64,000 nucleotides of DNA. Source: Panorpa germanica. Lineage: Eukaryota; Arthropoda; Insecta; Mecoptera; Panorpidae. The stretch lies in NCBI GenBank assembly GCA_963678705.1, contig OY783204.1, forward strand, positions 20,222,759-20,286,758, given 5' to 3'. Numbering within the stretch: the stretch's first letter is position 1; every line of letters starts with the position of its first letter. A model generated the notes under the pieces. That model saw nothing but the letters and a program-made list of their open reading frames with translations, was not told the origin of the DNA and ran no database searches. Positions 46,099 through 58,330 of the stretch are shown here, piece by piece. The position numbers and the translations under genes were made by a program.

Positions 46099-46961
46099 TT
46101 AAGTCAAACACAGCAGCATTTGTCACGTATCAATGGACTCGCCCACTATGTCGTCAGACTATATATTAATATTGGGTTTTATTAAGTTAAGACTGTTCCG
46201 TTATTATATTTTCTTGTGTCCATACAAAAGAAAACCCGGGATTTAATATATCAATGTTTGTTTATGCTTATAGATTTTCTTGTAAAGAAATCAACGAAAA
46301 GTTCGGAATTAAAGTCCCAAGAGAGAGTATTGAAAAAAGATACAATCGGCTTATTGTTATTAAATTTATTATTAAGTAATACTTAGATTTACCGTTGCCC
46401 AAGTAAGGACGGAACCTTACTTGTCATACGGATTAAACTAATAATGCAAGTTTTGACTTGAATTTCTATTTATAATAAAGAAGGTTTAATATATTCTCAT
46501 TTTAATTTAGCGTGAATTTAGTGCTCTTATGGAGTTTTCTATTCGTAAAATGTTGCACTTCTTTTCGGTCAGCCGGTAGGCGGAACGTTGCTTTTTGCAC
46601 CATATTTTCTGAATCGAAAAGACCATAAGTTTTCACAAATGTCACTACAAAATACAGCTCTTTAGTTGAAGCTATGCAAGTTTTTCTCTGACGTTATTGG
46701 TCATGAGTTAATGATATTAATTTGTCCACTACAATTTTATTTTCCATATTAAGAAACAAATGAATATCACACTAGTCCAATACATGACGCATGACGTCAG
46801 AGAAAAAGTTACAAAAAAAGTTTGTAAACTATATTATGACGACAACTTATATGACGAAAAAGTTAAAAGCAAATATAGAAAGTAAGATGGACAGAATGAT
46901 TTTAGAAGGTAAAGATTTAAGGGGTTGCGTTTTATACAGGTCCCTTATTAGAAACATTTTA
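46099..46961. other. No gene seen
   Basis: AT-rich with a GC-richer patch at 46555-46620; a short minus-strand frame there (MVQKATFRLPADRKEVQHF) has no family resemblance I can name. Confidence 0.4.
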
Positions 46962-47400
46962 AAATGCGCTTGTGTCCTATGTCTTCATTTCTAAAAAACT
47001 GTACTATATATTGATAAAGTGGGTTACTAGAACCTCAAATGTTCAATTATTTTTTAATAACTCCTTATATGTTAAGAGATATTAACAATTAAAAAGGTAT
47101 TTTGTCTCAGGAATTCAACGTTGTATAACATTCCAAGACATGTGACCTTACACCCGTTAAGCTGCTATCTCTTTAAACAACAGAGCGTAGAAGAGATAAC
47201 ATATTCAATATAGAACTCTTATCCATAGAAAAAATAACTGACCTTCCCTATATAGTACAGACATGTTACGTCATAAATAAGGGCGACATCAGTAGCAGAT
47301 ACATATATTTATTAAAATAATCACCCCAATATACATTTATTAACATAAATTTCAATCAAAAATTGAAAAATAGACCCCTAAAAAATGAGTTCACAAGTCT
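46962..47400 (-). mobile_element. Family A/A2 element, diverged copy
   Basis: Left end ATGCGCTTGTGTCCTATGTC, right end ATGAGTTCACAAGTCTAAG. Contains TTGATAAAGTGGGTTACTAG, AACTCCTTATATGTTAAGAG and AATACACATTTATT-like blocks, so it is intermediate between the two subfamilies. Confidence 0.7.
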
Positions 47401-48831
47401 AAGCATTTTCTCATTTAAAAGTATTGTTTATAAACATCCCATTTTTATAAAAAAAAAACTAAAAAGCTTGAATTAATTTTCTCGTAACATATTATTTCTC
47501 AAACACTCACCGTAGCGTTTCCTCATAAACAATGAAATTAAATTAAATCTGCTCTACCATGTCAAAGGAATCTCTAATTAAACTAGTACATAACCTAATT
47601 GTATCTTTCAGATCACGTCAATTTAAACTTCAAACACATTTTAAGAAAACTACCTTTACCCTTCCCCGCCCCGTCGCCCCATGTTTTTCCCTGCTTTCAA
47701 TAAACGCAACTTCATTCGCCTCGCTTTGCAGTTTTCTTTAATGCCTCCCATTTATCATGTTTACCTTGTAATTTACGCGGTTCTATAAAATATCGGGCTC
47801 AATAAATCTCTTAATTTTTCGCGTGAATGGTTCCCAGCGGTTTTAATGTAAATACCACATAATACTGTCATTTCCGTTATCTGCGGCAATTCGGAAACTG
47901 GAAAGGATTTGTAGGGCTATTATATTTTATGAAAAAGATATTAAAATAGGATTTCAATAATACTGATTGATACCTAAAATCTTTTTAACAAAATATAAAA
48001 TGGTTATTCGAGTTTCTTTCAAAAGTAATCCCGAGAATTACGTTATCGGAAACCAGAGGCCTCGGGCTACAGTGACAGGTTATTTGCAAAAATCTCTCTC
48101 GTTCATAACACATAACCTTCAATATTTTGTTATATCTATAGCAGGCAGAGGTGGACTAGTTATTAGCTACTTATTTTATTATTAAAAAAATTCTAAGTTT
48201 ATATATTATGTTTATTTTTATTTTACAAATTAGTGTAAACACTGGAGGAGATTACTCGCCGATTATATTTGTCAGAGTATTACTTTAGAGTGTGCGAAAT
48301 GTCTGTAACGGATCTATTATTTTTTCGAACCGCAGCAAGAACTTGAACTTGACCTCTACCCTCCACATACTACGAAATTTAAGCAAAATAATAATCACTT
48401 TTTTGTTAATTGGTGAAAAAAGTAACAGGATATTTTAGTTGTCGCTGACAAACTCCATGAGGACTAACAGAAAAAGTTGTTTCCCCAAGAAAAAAATTTT
48501 CTTAACTAAAATGAACACAGTGCCTTTCGGAATTTAGAGCCTGGGGCAAATACCCCGATTTACTCCCCACTAGATCCGAGGTTGTGAAATGTAGTCGATG
48601 AAGTTTCATTAAAAATTATAATGCTGGTACCAGATATGTGCACAAATAGTTTTAAAAATTATTTAAATACAATAAAGACAACGCTCCCAGGCACCTGAGA
48701 CCTTAGGTTCTATAAAAAGACACGTTCCAACAAGGGAGTGGCGAAGGGGGGCACCTCTACCTTTAATGCTCCGACGGTATTTTATATTTTGTGCACATCT
48801 CTAATTAATGCGTACTCAACCATGTTATGGT
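47401..48831. other. No gene seen
   Basis: AT-rich with a C-rich patch at 47640-47740; chance frames only. Confidence 0.45.
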
Positions 48832-49128
48832 CAGTAACGTAGCGTACCATAGATGGGCCCTGTATCAAAAATTGTTGGGGGGGCCAAATGATGGGTAAAG
48901 ATTTTTCACAAAAGGAACAAAAACACTGGCATTAAATTAAAATAATTATATATTAATTATACGTTATTACTTTCAATTAATACTCCTAGAAATCAAGCTA
49001 AGTACGGCCTAAGAGTTTAAGTGGGATTGTGGATAAAATTTTACAAATTTTTGGTTACACACAGGGGCCCCTGTAGCCAGGGGGTCCGTATCATTGATAC
49101 GGCAGATACGGCGGTAGCTACGCCCGTG
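48832..49128. mobile_element. hAT-type MITE, 297 bp, with exact 8-bp target duplication (family H)
   Basis: Starts CAGTAACGTAGCGTACC and ends CGGTAGCTACGCCCGTG (inverse CACGGGCGTAGCTACCG), flanked on both sides by GTTATGGT (48824-48831 and 49129-49136). The CA(G)...GCGTAGC(T/G)ACC ends belong to a widespread hAT MITE type. It has no transposase. Confidence 0.88.
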
Positions 49129-49905
49129 GTTATGGTTGATTTCAGTTGTAAAACTCTAGTACTATTAGATTGATTGCAGTGAATACTTGTTGCCTGAAAT
49201 GTTTTTGTCTTAAGGCCCACTGATAATGAGATAGCGCAAGAACCTAATGTGACCACATCAAGATGGCGGCACGTGCAAATGTTGGTTGATGAGATAAACA
49301 TAGAATTTAAATTACGACTCTAAACTTTAAAACATGACCAAAAACCAATGAAAGACAGAAAAACCTTGATCCTTGTATTACAGATGGTAAAAATAAAGCC
49401 AAAATATCCGTCATAGAGGTAATAAGAGTTAACTCATAAAACTCAAAAGTTTTCCAGTAAAACTTATTACTAGTTTCATAAATAATTTGACTGAATTGAA
49501 TTTGAATTTTTATATTCTTTTTCAAAAGTTATTCAAAAAACCTTTGTTATTTTTCAATTTATATTCAGAAACTCTGAAGGATTGAATAGTGACTGGAAGT
49601 GAATATGAGGTTTCCCATAGATGTATGAAGAATATCCATCTAAACAAATATAATGTTATTATAACTTGATATTTTAATATAGTAACCAGGCACATGTGAG
49701 TTTCAAAGTTTGAACAATGATAATTTCCGGATAAACATCCTCGGACTCCTGCAGCATCTCTGGACCCGAGACCCGGGAAGTCAACATAGTGATGAATATA
49801 TAAAATGTCAAATGTTATGTCACGTGATTTGCTTTATGGAATGAACGTAGCTTTGCTTGCAAAAATCACTGATAGACAGACAGTTAAAATAGCATTTCTT
49901 TTTTT
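49129..49905. other. No gene seen
   Basis: AT-rich; a GC-richer patch at 49737-49790 (CTGGACCCGAGACCCGGGAA) is open on the minus strand for about 37 codons but unassigned. Confidence 0.4.
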
Positions 49906-50300
49906 TTTTTTTTATTTTATTTAACGTCGACCTATCTCGGATGCTGAGACCTATTATTTCAAGATCCCAGGGCCACCAGACATCACTTATTTTCTGATGA
50001 ACAAAATGTGTAAGATTGAGTAGTGTTAATATGTACAATGATCGTACCAGGCATCATTTTCCAGGTATCAAGGTATATGTCTCACTCACTCTCATGCGCA
50101 CGGATAATGTCCTCTTGCTCCTACTCATAGCGGAATTAAAATTAGGTCTAGGGGATATTTGGCCCTTAGGATCGGTCTGTCATCTTGTAAAACGTTTTAA
50201 AACAGTTGTCTTGTATTATCTTACAGACGCTTAAAGCTGACAAAAAAATTACTTAAACTCACTTATAGTTTGATGGTTCTGAGATCTTGCTCTATATCAA
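49906..50300. repeat. Family I repeat, longer copy with T-rich start
   Basis: A T run (about 49899-49915), then AACGTCGACCTATCTCGGATG, GGGCCACCAGACATCACTTA, and the block shared with 33.27-33.48 kb (CTCATAGCGGAATTAAAATT, CAGACGCTTAAAGCTGACAA, TCACTTATAGTTTGATGGTT). Read on the minus strand the T run would be a poly(A) tail, as in LINEs and SINEs. Confidence 0.65.
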
Positions 50301-51536
50301 GATTGGCAGATTTATAGTGTCTTGGCCTCATATATCTGGGCTACAACACTCCCTGATTTTGTACGTACATAATCAATTTAACTTGATAACAACCAAACCT
50401 TAAAGTATAAATCGATTCCAAAGGCATAGCTGTCAGTGCCAAGTATCAATGCTCTCGCCTACTGTGTCGTCTGATGTTACTATTAAACTAATTATATTTT
50501 GAAATTGCGAACGACTGCTGTACAAATTTGAGCGTATAATTTAGCATCTCCAAGTCTAATGTTTTCGAGTATAATTGAATTCTCATATTTTCTGACTACG
50601 TAGTTCTCCCTCTCTTTCATCCCTCTAAAAAGCAACTTAACTAGAAGACGGTGAATCAACATTTAAATTAAAACCCATTCACCGCAAGACCAAGACATGG
50701 GGGATACGGGCTGTGGGGTGCAGGGTGTGTACGCTGTTTTCACCCTTAATGATAATTGCATTTATTTACTTCGGAAGATGTTATTTGTACAGAGAGGGAT
50801 GTTAAGTCTACTAAGCGGAAATGTAGAGTGGTGGGTGTAAGTATAGCAAGATGAAAACCAACAAAACCCGAGAAATAAGGGTGGAAATGAGATCTTTGAA
50901 CCAACGGAGCCTGAGGTGATGAGGTGTTGAGTAATCTGGACCATTAACACTACTAAAAGTAATCCTTCGGGTGCTTGAACAAGCCGACCGTCGAATTAGG
51001 CACTGTAACAGACTCTAGGGGAAGTTCTAGTGTTAGGGAAATTGCTGTTAAACAAATCTTAGTAATGTAGAGGGCGTTTAAAGTGTTTTTATACGTTTTA
51101 TTATGTTGTGTGAGGAAAATATGGCTTTCATAATCATTAAAATTGTCATTTGACGTTACGTTTAATGATACTTTAAAACATTTTCATGAATTTAACTGGA
51201 CATTTAGAGGATTTGTTGGAGAAGTCATTAAAACTATGTCAGCTTGAAGCTTTCTGCAAAACACATAGGTAAAAATGGGCCGGGATTCCTGGGACCACAG
51301 TCCTTATTTCGCTCTTATTATTACAATATCATTATGTGCATTTATGCCGATTTATATCTATGCCAACGCCATGCCTCCTTCTCTACATCTTTCTGATCAC
51401 ACTGAATTTATACTTAATTTTTTATTTTTATCAATCTTTCTAATATCCTCCTTCTCTATTATTTTACTTTCTGGTTTCGTCTTCTTCTTCTCTCTTCTTA
51501 CTCAAATTAGACATGACTTTTCTTTTCCTATTTTTA
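50301..51536. other. No gene seen; possible LINE antisense at the right end
   Basis: 50310-50360 resembles the possible SINE in the Nplp1 intron. 51380-51536 is pyrimidine-rich like the antisense LINE tracts elsewhere; the 112-codon plus-strand frame at 51275-51613 is therefore not called. Confidence 0.45.
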
Positions 51537-51549
51537 GGGGCGTTCCATT

Positions 51550-51822
51550 TATTTTTGATCAAAATATACGATATTTGTTTAATATCCAAATCCAATATCC
51601 AAAGTTGACGTAGATATAACTATTTAATATTTGAGTTCAATATTGCAGCTTGTGGTAGCTCTGCATTATTTATCTTTTTTTCACAACAATCATAATACAC
51701 ATATCACACACACACTCGTATGTAACTCTGTTCTATAAAAGAGATGGCAATTCATCAGATAGTAAGACATCACACGCAGATTTCTTTCTTATACTCATAA
51801 CATTAGATCCCTTTGATAATAG
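51550..51822 (-). mobile_element. Family A2 partial copy, directly beside a second one
   Basis: CAAAGTTGACGTAGATATAACTATTTAA, ATCACACACACACTCGTATG and AACATTAGATCCCTTTGATAAT-type blocks match the neighbouring copy and the 59.5 kb copy; neither terminal repeat is intact. Confidence 0.6.
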
Positions 51823-52314
51823 GCAGTGAACTCATTTTTTAGGGGCTGTTTTTTTAATTTATGATTGAAATAAATGTTAATATATATATATTGGCGTTTT
51901 TATTTTTGTAAATAATTATATTATCCAAAAGTTGACGAAGATATAACTATTTAAAATTTTAATTTCAGTTTTACCCCTTGTTTTACAAGAAATAAATAAT
52001 CGTTATATAATATTTTATGGAATACACAACGCAACCGTTAGTAGTAAACTACGTATCACACACACACACTTCTATGCGACTCTGTTGTTTAAAAGAAGTA
52101 GCCTATTTCCTACATGTGATGTAACATGCATTGGAATTTTCTATAACTTTGGATATCTTTAATAATTAAAAGGAGAAAATGACTTATTTGTTAATACCTC
52201 CTAAAATATAAGAGGTAATTAGAGAAATAATTGGACATTTGAGGTCCTGGTAGCCAACTTTATTAATATATTGTACAGTTTTATAGAAATTAAGTTATGG
52301 TTCACCCATTGTGT
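51823..52314 (+). mobile_element. Family A2 element, about 490 bp
   Basis: Left GTGAACTCATTTTTTAGGGGC, right AAGTTATGGTTCACCCAT, i.e. decayed inverted ends (ATGGGTGAACC.. type). The interior has GTTGACGAAGATATAACTAT, ATCACACACACACACTTCTA and GGACATTTGAGGTCCTGGTA. Confidence 0.75.
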
Positions 52315-53527
52315 ATTGTGTTTCCAACTTGAAGTCCTTCGAAAACTCGAATGGCCGGCGCTAAATGAGATAAAATAGATAATTAAAAAGGAATAGCAGT
52401 TTTGAAATGACTTTGTGTTCAGCAACCGGTTCTAGGATGAGTTACTTTGTTCGCGAACCAGTAAATGTCAGCATTGGTATAACGCTGCGTGCGATTTAAT
52501 GTAACGAATTTTCGCATTTTTGATTCGCATACGCAATAGATTATGCGATTATGAAAAGTGAAAATAAATTATAAAATAACAATGCAATAGATTTGGTTTA
52601 CTACTTGAAATTGCAATATAAAACAACTATTATATAATATAAATAAACTTTCAACTTTTTAAACACACAATAATTAAATTAAATAAATTACCAAATGGCT
52701 AAATAAATTACCAAATTTTTAATTACATTAAACTACTTTAAATGATATCTTTACTGAGAACACAAATGATAAGATTTATATTATATTACTAAGTAAAGTA
52801 GTAATTTAATTGGAATATTTGGCGCCATATTTAAAAAACCGATATTCGCATTCGCGTTCGTGATTGTATGAAATCGAACATTCGTTACATCCCTAGTAGA
52901 AAGTGTACAAGATACACGGTAAAAAAAACATTTTTTTAAACGGTCTGTACAATGCCAAATCCTTTTAATCAGATTGAGTTTAAATTGACTTGAAAATGGA
53001 ATTTGGTGCGTTATTAAAAACAAATGACTTTCAAAATTTGATTTTATACAATTAAACCTTAGTTAAGGCTGCTTTTTATTAGAGATCGGCCTACGAAACC
53101 CTAAATGTCACATACCTTAATTAAAACTCGCTACTAATGCGGCTGTAAAACGTTCACATCATATTCATTTTCGGTAGCTATAGCGATACACCCCACCAAA
53201 TGTAATTAACAACATTGTTTTGATAATATAATTATATTTAATGAAATCATTAATGAAATTACCCACCGTGAACGTGATATCCGTTCTGATTACCGATATC
53301 CTCGATTAAAAACAAACTCAATAAAGTGCTTTTAATTCGTTTCCATCCCTTGTATAACCCATAACAACCCCTGCAGAGCTTTTACCACACTGTAACACGT
53401 ATAGTCGTAGAATATATACAATGTTGTGTGGAATCTAACCTTGTTCTTTGCCCCATGCTGTATAAACAGTCACTGTAACAGGGCTGCACAAATATTCTAG
53501 GATAGTTTTATCGAATAAAGTGATGTA
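52315..53527. other. No gene seen
   Basis: AT-rich; nothing recognised. Confidence 0.5.
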
Positions 53528-53744
53528 TGGTCCAAATTACGAGAGTTCGGCGGCGACTTATACTTAAAAGAGGTTATAAGCGGTATAAATCTATAATACG
53601 ATAATGAATTTTATCTTATTCGTTTCTATATATATTATAGAAAAATAAGTGAGTCAGTGCTTTTTAGTTGTATCGGCAGTTTATACCCCACAAGTTGTTT
53701 TTAAGTATGAGCCGTCACCGAACTCTCGTAATTTGAACTATCCA
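53528..53744. mobile_element. Family J hairpin MITE, about 217 bp
   Basis: Left TCCAAATTACGAGAGTTCGG, CGGCGACTTATACTTAAAAG; right (inverse) TTCAAATTACGAGAGTTCGG, TGACGGCTCATACTTAAAAA: inverted ends of about 40 bp, with TA on each outer side. The central part matches the window-start copy. TA flanks and long inverted ends suggest a Tc1/mariner-type MITE. Confidence 0.8.
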
Positions 53745-54049
53745 TAATTAAAAATGGAAGGCTATATATTATATTTATCGAGAAATTTAGGACATAATTA
53801 GGGGATAGATTGAAATACTAGATGCGCTAATGCTGACCTCAAAGATAGATTGGCTCGAAAATGTCATTATACGAATTTGAACCGCTATTGAGACGCTGTT
53901 TGTGAAAATTAGGATATCAATAGCGTTTAGGGGTTCTTCGATGTCCCAATTTTTACAAATAGAGTCTCAGTACTACTTCATACGTCTCAATTCAGTATGT
54001 ATTTAATAACTTTGAGACGCTGTATGCAATACAATGAAAAAGCGCTGTT

Positions 54050-54150
54050 TCACTCATTTGTTTAAAACGTATAGAGAAACGTATAAAATGCACTCGTAGA
54101 TTTATACATATCTTATAACCTCTTGTGTAGCCACCGAACACTCGTAACTT
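54050..54150. repeat. Family J fragment
   Basis: GCGCTGTTTCACTCATTTGTTT to CACCGAACACTCGTAACTTGAAC, one end and part of the interior of family J. Immediately left, 53880-53970 holds an imperfect inverted repeat (GAGACGCTGTTTGTGAAAATT against AATTTTTACAAATAGAGTCTC). Confidence 0.6.
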
Positions 54151-55647
54151 GAACTATATAATAGTGATTATAAGAATTCCTGTTTAGCTTTAGAGTATTT
54201 ATATATTGGAATTATTTTCTTAAATTTTCTCTATATACACATCGCAACACATCTTTCTTATTTTCTTTATAAGCCTGTTGTTGTACTCTTAGTTTCTTAC
54301 ATCCTATATTGATCTTTGTTCACTATGCAGACTTGTCATTTTATCTTACATGTATCTATCTGTACAAACGTGAATCAGAAGCGTATAAAATTCGAATACG
54401 ATATTCTCAGACATGACTTATTATCTGAATCGACATTTGGACGATATAGGGTAATTTACAGACAACAAAGAAAAGCGTAATCGATTCTAAGATGTTTTTG
54501 ATCAGAAACCCCGCACCAACTTAGATTTGAAAAGAATAGACTACTACATAGGCACTTATAAAATAATCTAGTCCTACAACTAGCACCAATAGTCTCTACA
54601 CGTGAAGCTGGAGTCTCGAATCGGTAATGTTCGGACCTCTACCTCGGAGATATTTTAAATAGTGTAAATAGGCCACACCCCATTTATGAATTTAAACTGT
54701 ATAATGCGAAATTTCTTTTCGTGAACGGAATCAAATATTAACCAAATATATTTTTGAACTCGTACATTAACGCTAGTCAGACATAATTCGACAGTTCGAC
54801 GATACGATAGCGCTAGGCTCGTGTTGGCAATGATTGTTGTAACATATTCTAGTGTGTGTTGAGATCTTAAGGCAGAAACACTGTCGTACGAAATGTACCG
54901 CAGTGAATACGAGTTGTGCTTCACTGCTACGCGACAAAACCCATCTAAATGAACGTCAATAAACAGATGCTACGTTGCTAATAAAAGTCAAGTCGAGTTT
55001 CAATTTGTTTGCGTAGACGCGAGACGTGAGACGTAGAGACGTAGAACCGCGTTCCGTCAACAAGTACACTCCAGATGATAGGGTAGTTCCAAAAACTGTC
55101 TGACTTGTAAGTAAGAAAACAATACTCCTTATCCGAGTGAACGTCGTTACCATACTGTGCAACACCATGTCGCCCCTCGCTCCACATCCCTCGCCGTCGG
55201 ATTAAACTATTTTATATTTATAGACGCCTTAAATAATCCTCCATCAATAATCTCATTTTATGTTTTTATTCCACACTAAAAATTCTTTAGCTGCTAGAAA
55301 AATTGAATTAAGATTTTATGAGTGTTTGTCATTTATAAAATATGTAAAGAAAAATGCACATTTTGTAAATAAAAGAGAACATAATGGTGCGCAGAGCCGG
55401 CCGGATTCACGGGCGTTTGCTCCAGGCCCGATTGTACAAATACAAAATATATTCATTTGTTATTGTGAGAATTTACAACTAAGATAATCCTAAACAAAGT
55501 AATCCATTAAATTATTTCGGCGAATTATTTTTTTTTATTCTAAACTTTTCACACACTAAGCATATCGCTTTTTTCTCACCATTAATTGTTTCAAATTTAA
55601 AAGAAAATTTAACTTTGAAGAATTTCACTTAAGGGTGGAGGAAGGGG
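54151..55647. other. No gene seen
   Basis: 54780-55200 is GC-richer and includes GACGCGAGACGTGAGACGTA (55015-55040), related in style to the cluster at 56.1 kb. Overlapping frames at 54956-55187 are in conflict on the same strand and unassigned. Confidence 0.4.
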
Positions 55648-55767
55648 TATGTTAGGTCGAAAACGATGAAAGAGAAGAATATTTTCGATAATGTTTTTTG
55701 ACGACACAGTTAATATATAATTATTTCTATAATTTGTACATAAAATGATATTTGAAGAATACTTTGT
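55648..55767. repeat. Family K repeat fragment
   Basis: GTTAGGTCGAAAACGATGAAA, TTTGACGACACAGTTAATAT, TGAAGAATACTTTGTCATC; matches 10.8-10.95 kb. Confidence 0.65.
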
Positions 55768-56094
55768 CATCACTTTCATCTAATCTCGTTCTTTTTCTCA
55801 GGTTGACACTACTAACAGCTACACTCAACGACATTTTTGCGGCAAAATGTCTTCAAACAATCGCATTGTAAATAAATTATATTCACATTTATTTTCCCTT
55901 AAAATATTCGTTTTCCGTTCGGCTACAAAATGTTGTAAAAGACAAAATTATAAAATAAAATATTTAACAGATGTTTGTTTACCAGATTTTATATTTCGTA
56001 AATTTACGACCTAACCTTTTTTGTAATAAAAGAAGGTTGAACCTTTATGTTGCTGTCAGTTTATTTTTCTAGCAATTTTCTTTTTTAAATAAAG

Positions 56095-56215
56095 TCGAGA
56101 CCAGAAACGAGACTCTAGGTCTCGCCGTCTATGGTCTCGGTACCGTCTCAATAGTTTTCAGAAATGTCTCGTTTCGTATCGTCTCGCTTTTACGAAACGA
56201 AAGGTCTCGTGCTCG
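56095..56215. repeat. Cluster of GTCTCG motifs on both strands
   Basis: In 120 bp GTCTCG or its complement CGAGAC occurs seven times (56097, 56108, 56121, 56134, 56166, 56180, 56203, approximate), with near-matches CGTCTCA and CGTCTA between. Such clusters are typical of subterminal transposase-binding regions of hAT elements, but terminal repeats were not found. Confidence 0.55.
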
Positions 56216-56673
56216 TGTGATGCCCTATACATTGTAATATTATCACCTAACAATTGGGGCACAGGTGAATGATATGAAAGAATTTTGAAAGATTGAAACG
56301 ATAGCAGCATTACCAAACATGACTGCACATATCTATTCAGTTGCACAAATATAATATTGCATAATATTAAAATAGCTATAAAGATTTATATGCAATATAC
56401 ATGACTCACAAGTATCACGTATTGCATATAAACTAGGGGTTATATCAAGTTGATATAAAATCTCAGTACATATTGTATGTGCAATGAGTGTTGCATATTT
56501 ATCAGGTGTAATAAATATTGATGTCTTCATTTTACAACATAACATATATCACTACGATTTTATAGGTTAAATAAACTTCCAAAAACTCGTACAATACGTA
56601 TACGTTTTACAATTTCTAGTTATTTGAGGTTTATTATAAACCTTTTTTATTTTTGGTTGTTAGTTGTCGAGTA

Positions 56674-56969
56674 CAGGGTGCGACAGCATAATTTCCTTTT
56701 TTCAAAACTTAATAAAACCCTTCATATGAATCAGAAAATATTTATTTGTTTTTTATAATGTTAAAGCGATTCCGAAAGGCGTGTTGGGTTGCGATCACAG
56801 AACATCCACTCGAAAAGTAGGACTCAACGGCAAACGCACGCCTCTTATAGATAGCGACTGATCTATGTCGGCACAAAACTTTATTGTCCCGCCTCTCGAA
56901 CGAGACCACTAGCGCGCCGCTAGTAAATGGCGCGCTTTTTAAAACAGGAAGTCATGCCGCCGCACCCTG
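56674..56969. mobile_element. TA-flanked MITE, 296 bp
   Basis: Left CAGGGTGCGACAGCATAAT and right (inverse) CAGGGTGCGGCGGCATGAC, with TTCCTTTTTTCAAAAC against TTCCTGTTTTAAAAAG continuing the inverted end to about 35 bp; TA on each side. GC-rich centre (TCCACTCGAAAAGTAGGACT, GAGACCACTAGCGCGCCGCT). Tc1/mariner-type MITE by ends and target; no coding. Confidence 0.88.
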
Positions 56970-56971
56970 TA

Positions 56972-57570
56972 TATTGTCTTGTTTGTTTGTGTAGAGGCTC
57001 TACAAACAATTTGGATTACCGAAGTGTAAACATATCTTTCTATTTCCAAAAAATTTATAATCGATAGTTAAAGTGAATTTAAACAATGAACATGTCTCTA
57101 TCAGAAGTCGAAGCACATCTTCACTAGTTTATCTTAGTAATTTGAATATTTAACTTAAGCCCCCTTACGTTTTAATCAGTTAGTGTTGACTATCCTTTAT
57201 CCTTACATAAATTCTCAACAACCAATTGAATTGTCTTTAGTAGTGTTATCAGTCAGTCACTCTTCTTCCCGTGTTGTCACAGTTCGAGTGTTGGCCAGGG
57301 GGTGCGGTGGGAGAAGTGGTGTAAAGTTCCAAACAAGGGTTCTTGTTTACTTGGAGGCTGTGTAACTATCACCAACTTGTGTCACTGATTATCGCTTCAG
57401 AACAAACACCAAATTTTAATTAAAGCAAGTACTCTAATAATCAAATATAAATTAGTGTTGCCAGTGTTGAACTCGTTCGAAATGCCAGTCAATAATTAAC
57501 ATTTTGTAGAGAAATGCTGGTGAATAAATTATTATAACTTGTTTTGGTGTTAGGATTCCAAATATTTTGT
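56972..57570. other. No gene seen
   Basis: 57240-57365 is GC-richer, with TCAGTCAGTCACTCTTC resembling an arthropod initiator (TCAGT); a 60-codon frame here has no motif. A promoter is possible but unsupported. Confidence 0.35.
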
Positions 57571-58330
57571 TTAAGGAGGTACAGGACGTCAACATAATTG
57601 ATGAAAACGTCGTGAAATTTGGAGGGTCGATACAAATAGTTAAAATACGTGCTGTCTCAAAATTTTAGAGACCTAGGGTTCATAGTTTTCTTTTTCTACA
57701 TGATTAAAAATAGTCATTTTCCATACAAATTATAATATTTAGTTCAATTTCACCACATAATATAACTTTTAACTATGAAAAGATGGTGACACGGCTTTCA
57801 AAAACTAGGTGTATATAAAAGAATCTTTTCTGTAACTATTGCAAAAAGAAAATTATCAAAAGGATACCTATATACGAAAATATTTAAATAAAACCAGTAA
57901 GAAAAAGTAAATGTGAGTTATGAGCCGGCAACGTTGCAAATGCCATTGAGCGGGAAATTCAAAAAGTGAATAAATATTATATAAAATATAACAATTTATT
58001 GGTCAAAGAGCCAAATCACGCATGCGTCAACACACGTAAATTTACAGCGTTGCCAAATTTATTATTCCTTTTTCAAAATATTTAATTTGAATTTAAATTG
58101 AATTAATATAAATTTGATATTAATTATAGGTAATTTTTAATTTATTAAACTATTATATACATAAAAAAATCATTTTAACAAGCAAAAAGCAGTTCAATAG
58201 GGAATTGAAAAATTCATTTTCAAAGGTACAGTCCCAATATTTGTTCGTTCCTCATGTACTTCGTATTTTGCATTTCGTATTACCGAGAGATAAACTTTTT
58301 GCATTTACGGTACGTCCTGTACCTCCTTAA
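57571..58330 (+). mobile_element. Family C TTAA-flanked MITE, full length 760 bp
   Basis: TTAA at both sides, ends GGAGGTACAGGACGT and ACGTCCTGTACCTCC (in the form GGTACGTCCTGTACCTCC). AT-rich interior without transposase. It is the best-preserved copy and defines the family; TTAA duplication points to piggyBac-type mobilisation. Confidence 0.92.

Noticed and set aside
51275-51613. 112-codon plus-strand hydrophobic frame
   Set aside because: Pyrimidine-rich tract like the LINE antisense regions; no signal for a real gene.
54956-55187. Two overlapping minus-strand frames of about 70 codons
   Set aside because: Mutually exclusive frames in a repeat-like region; no motifs.
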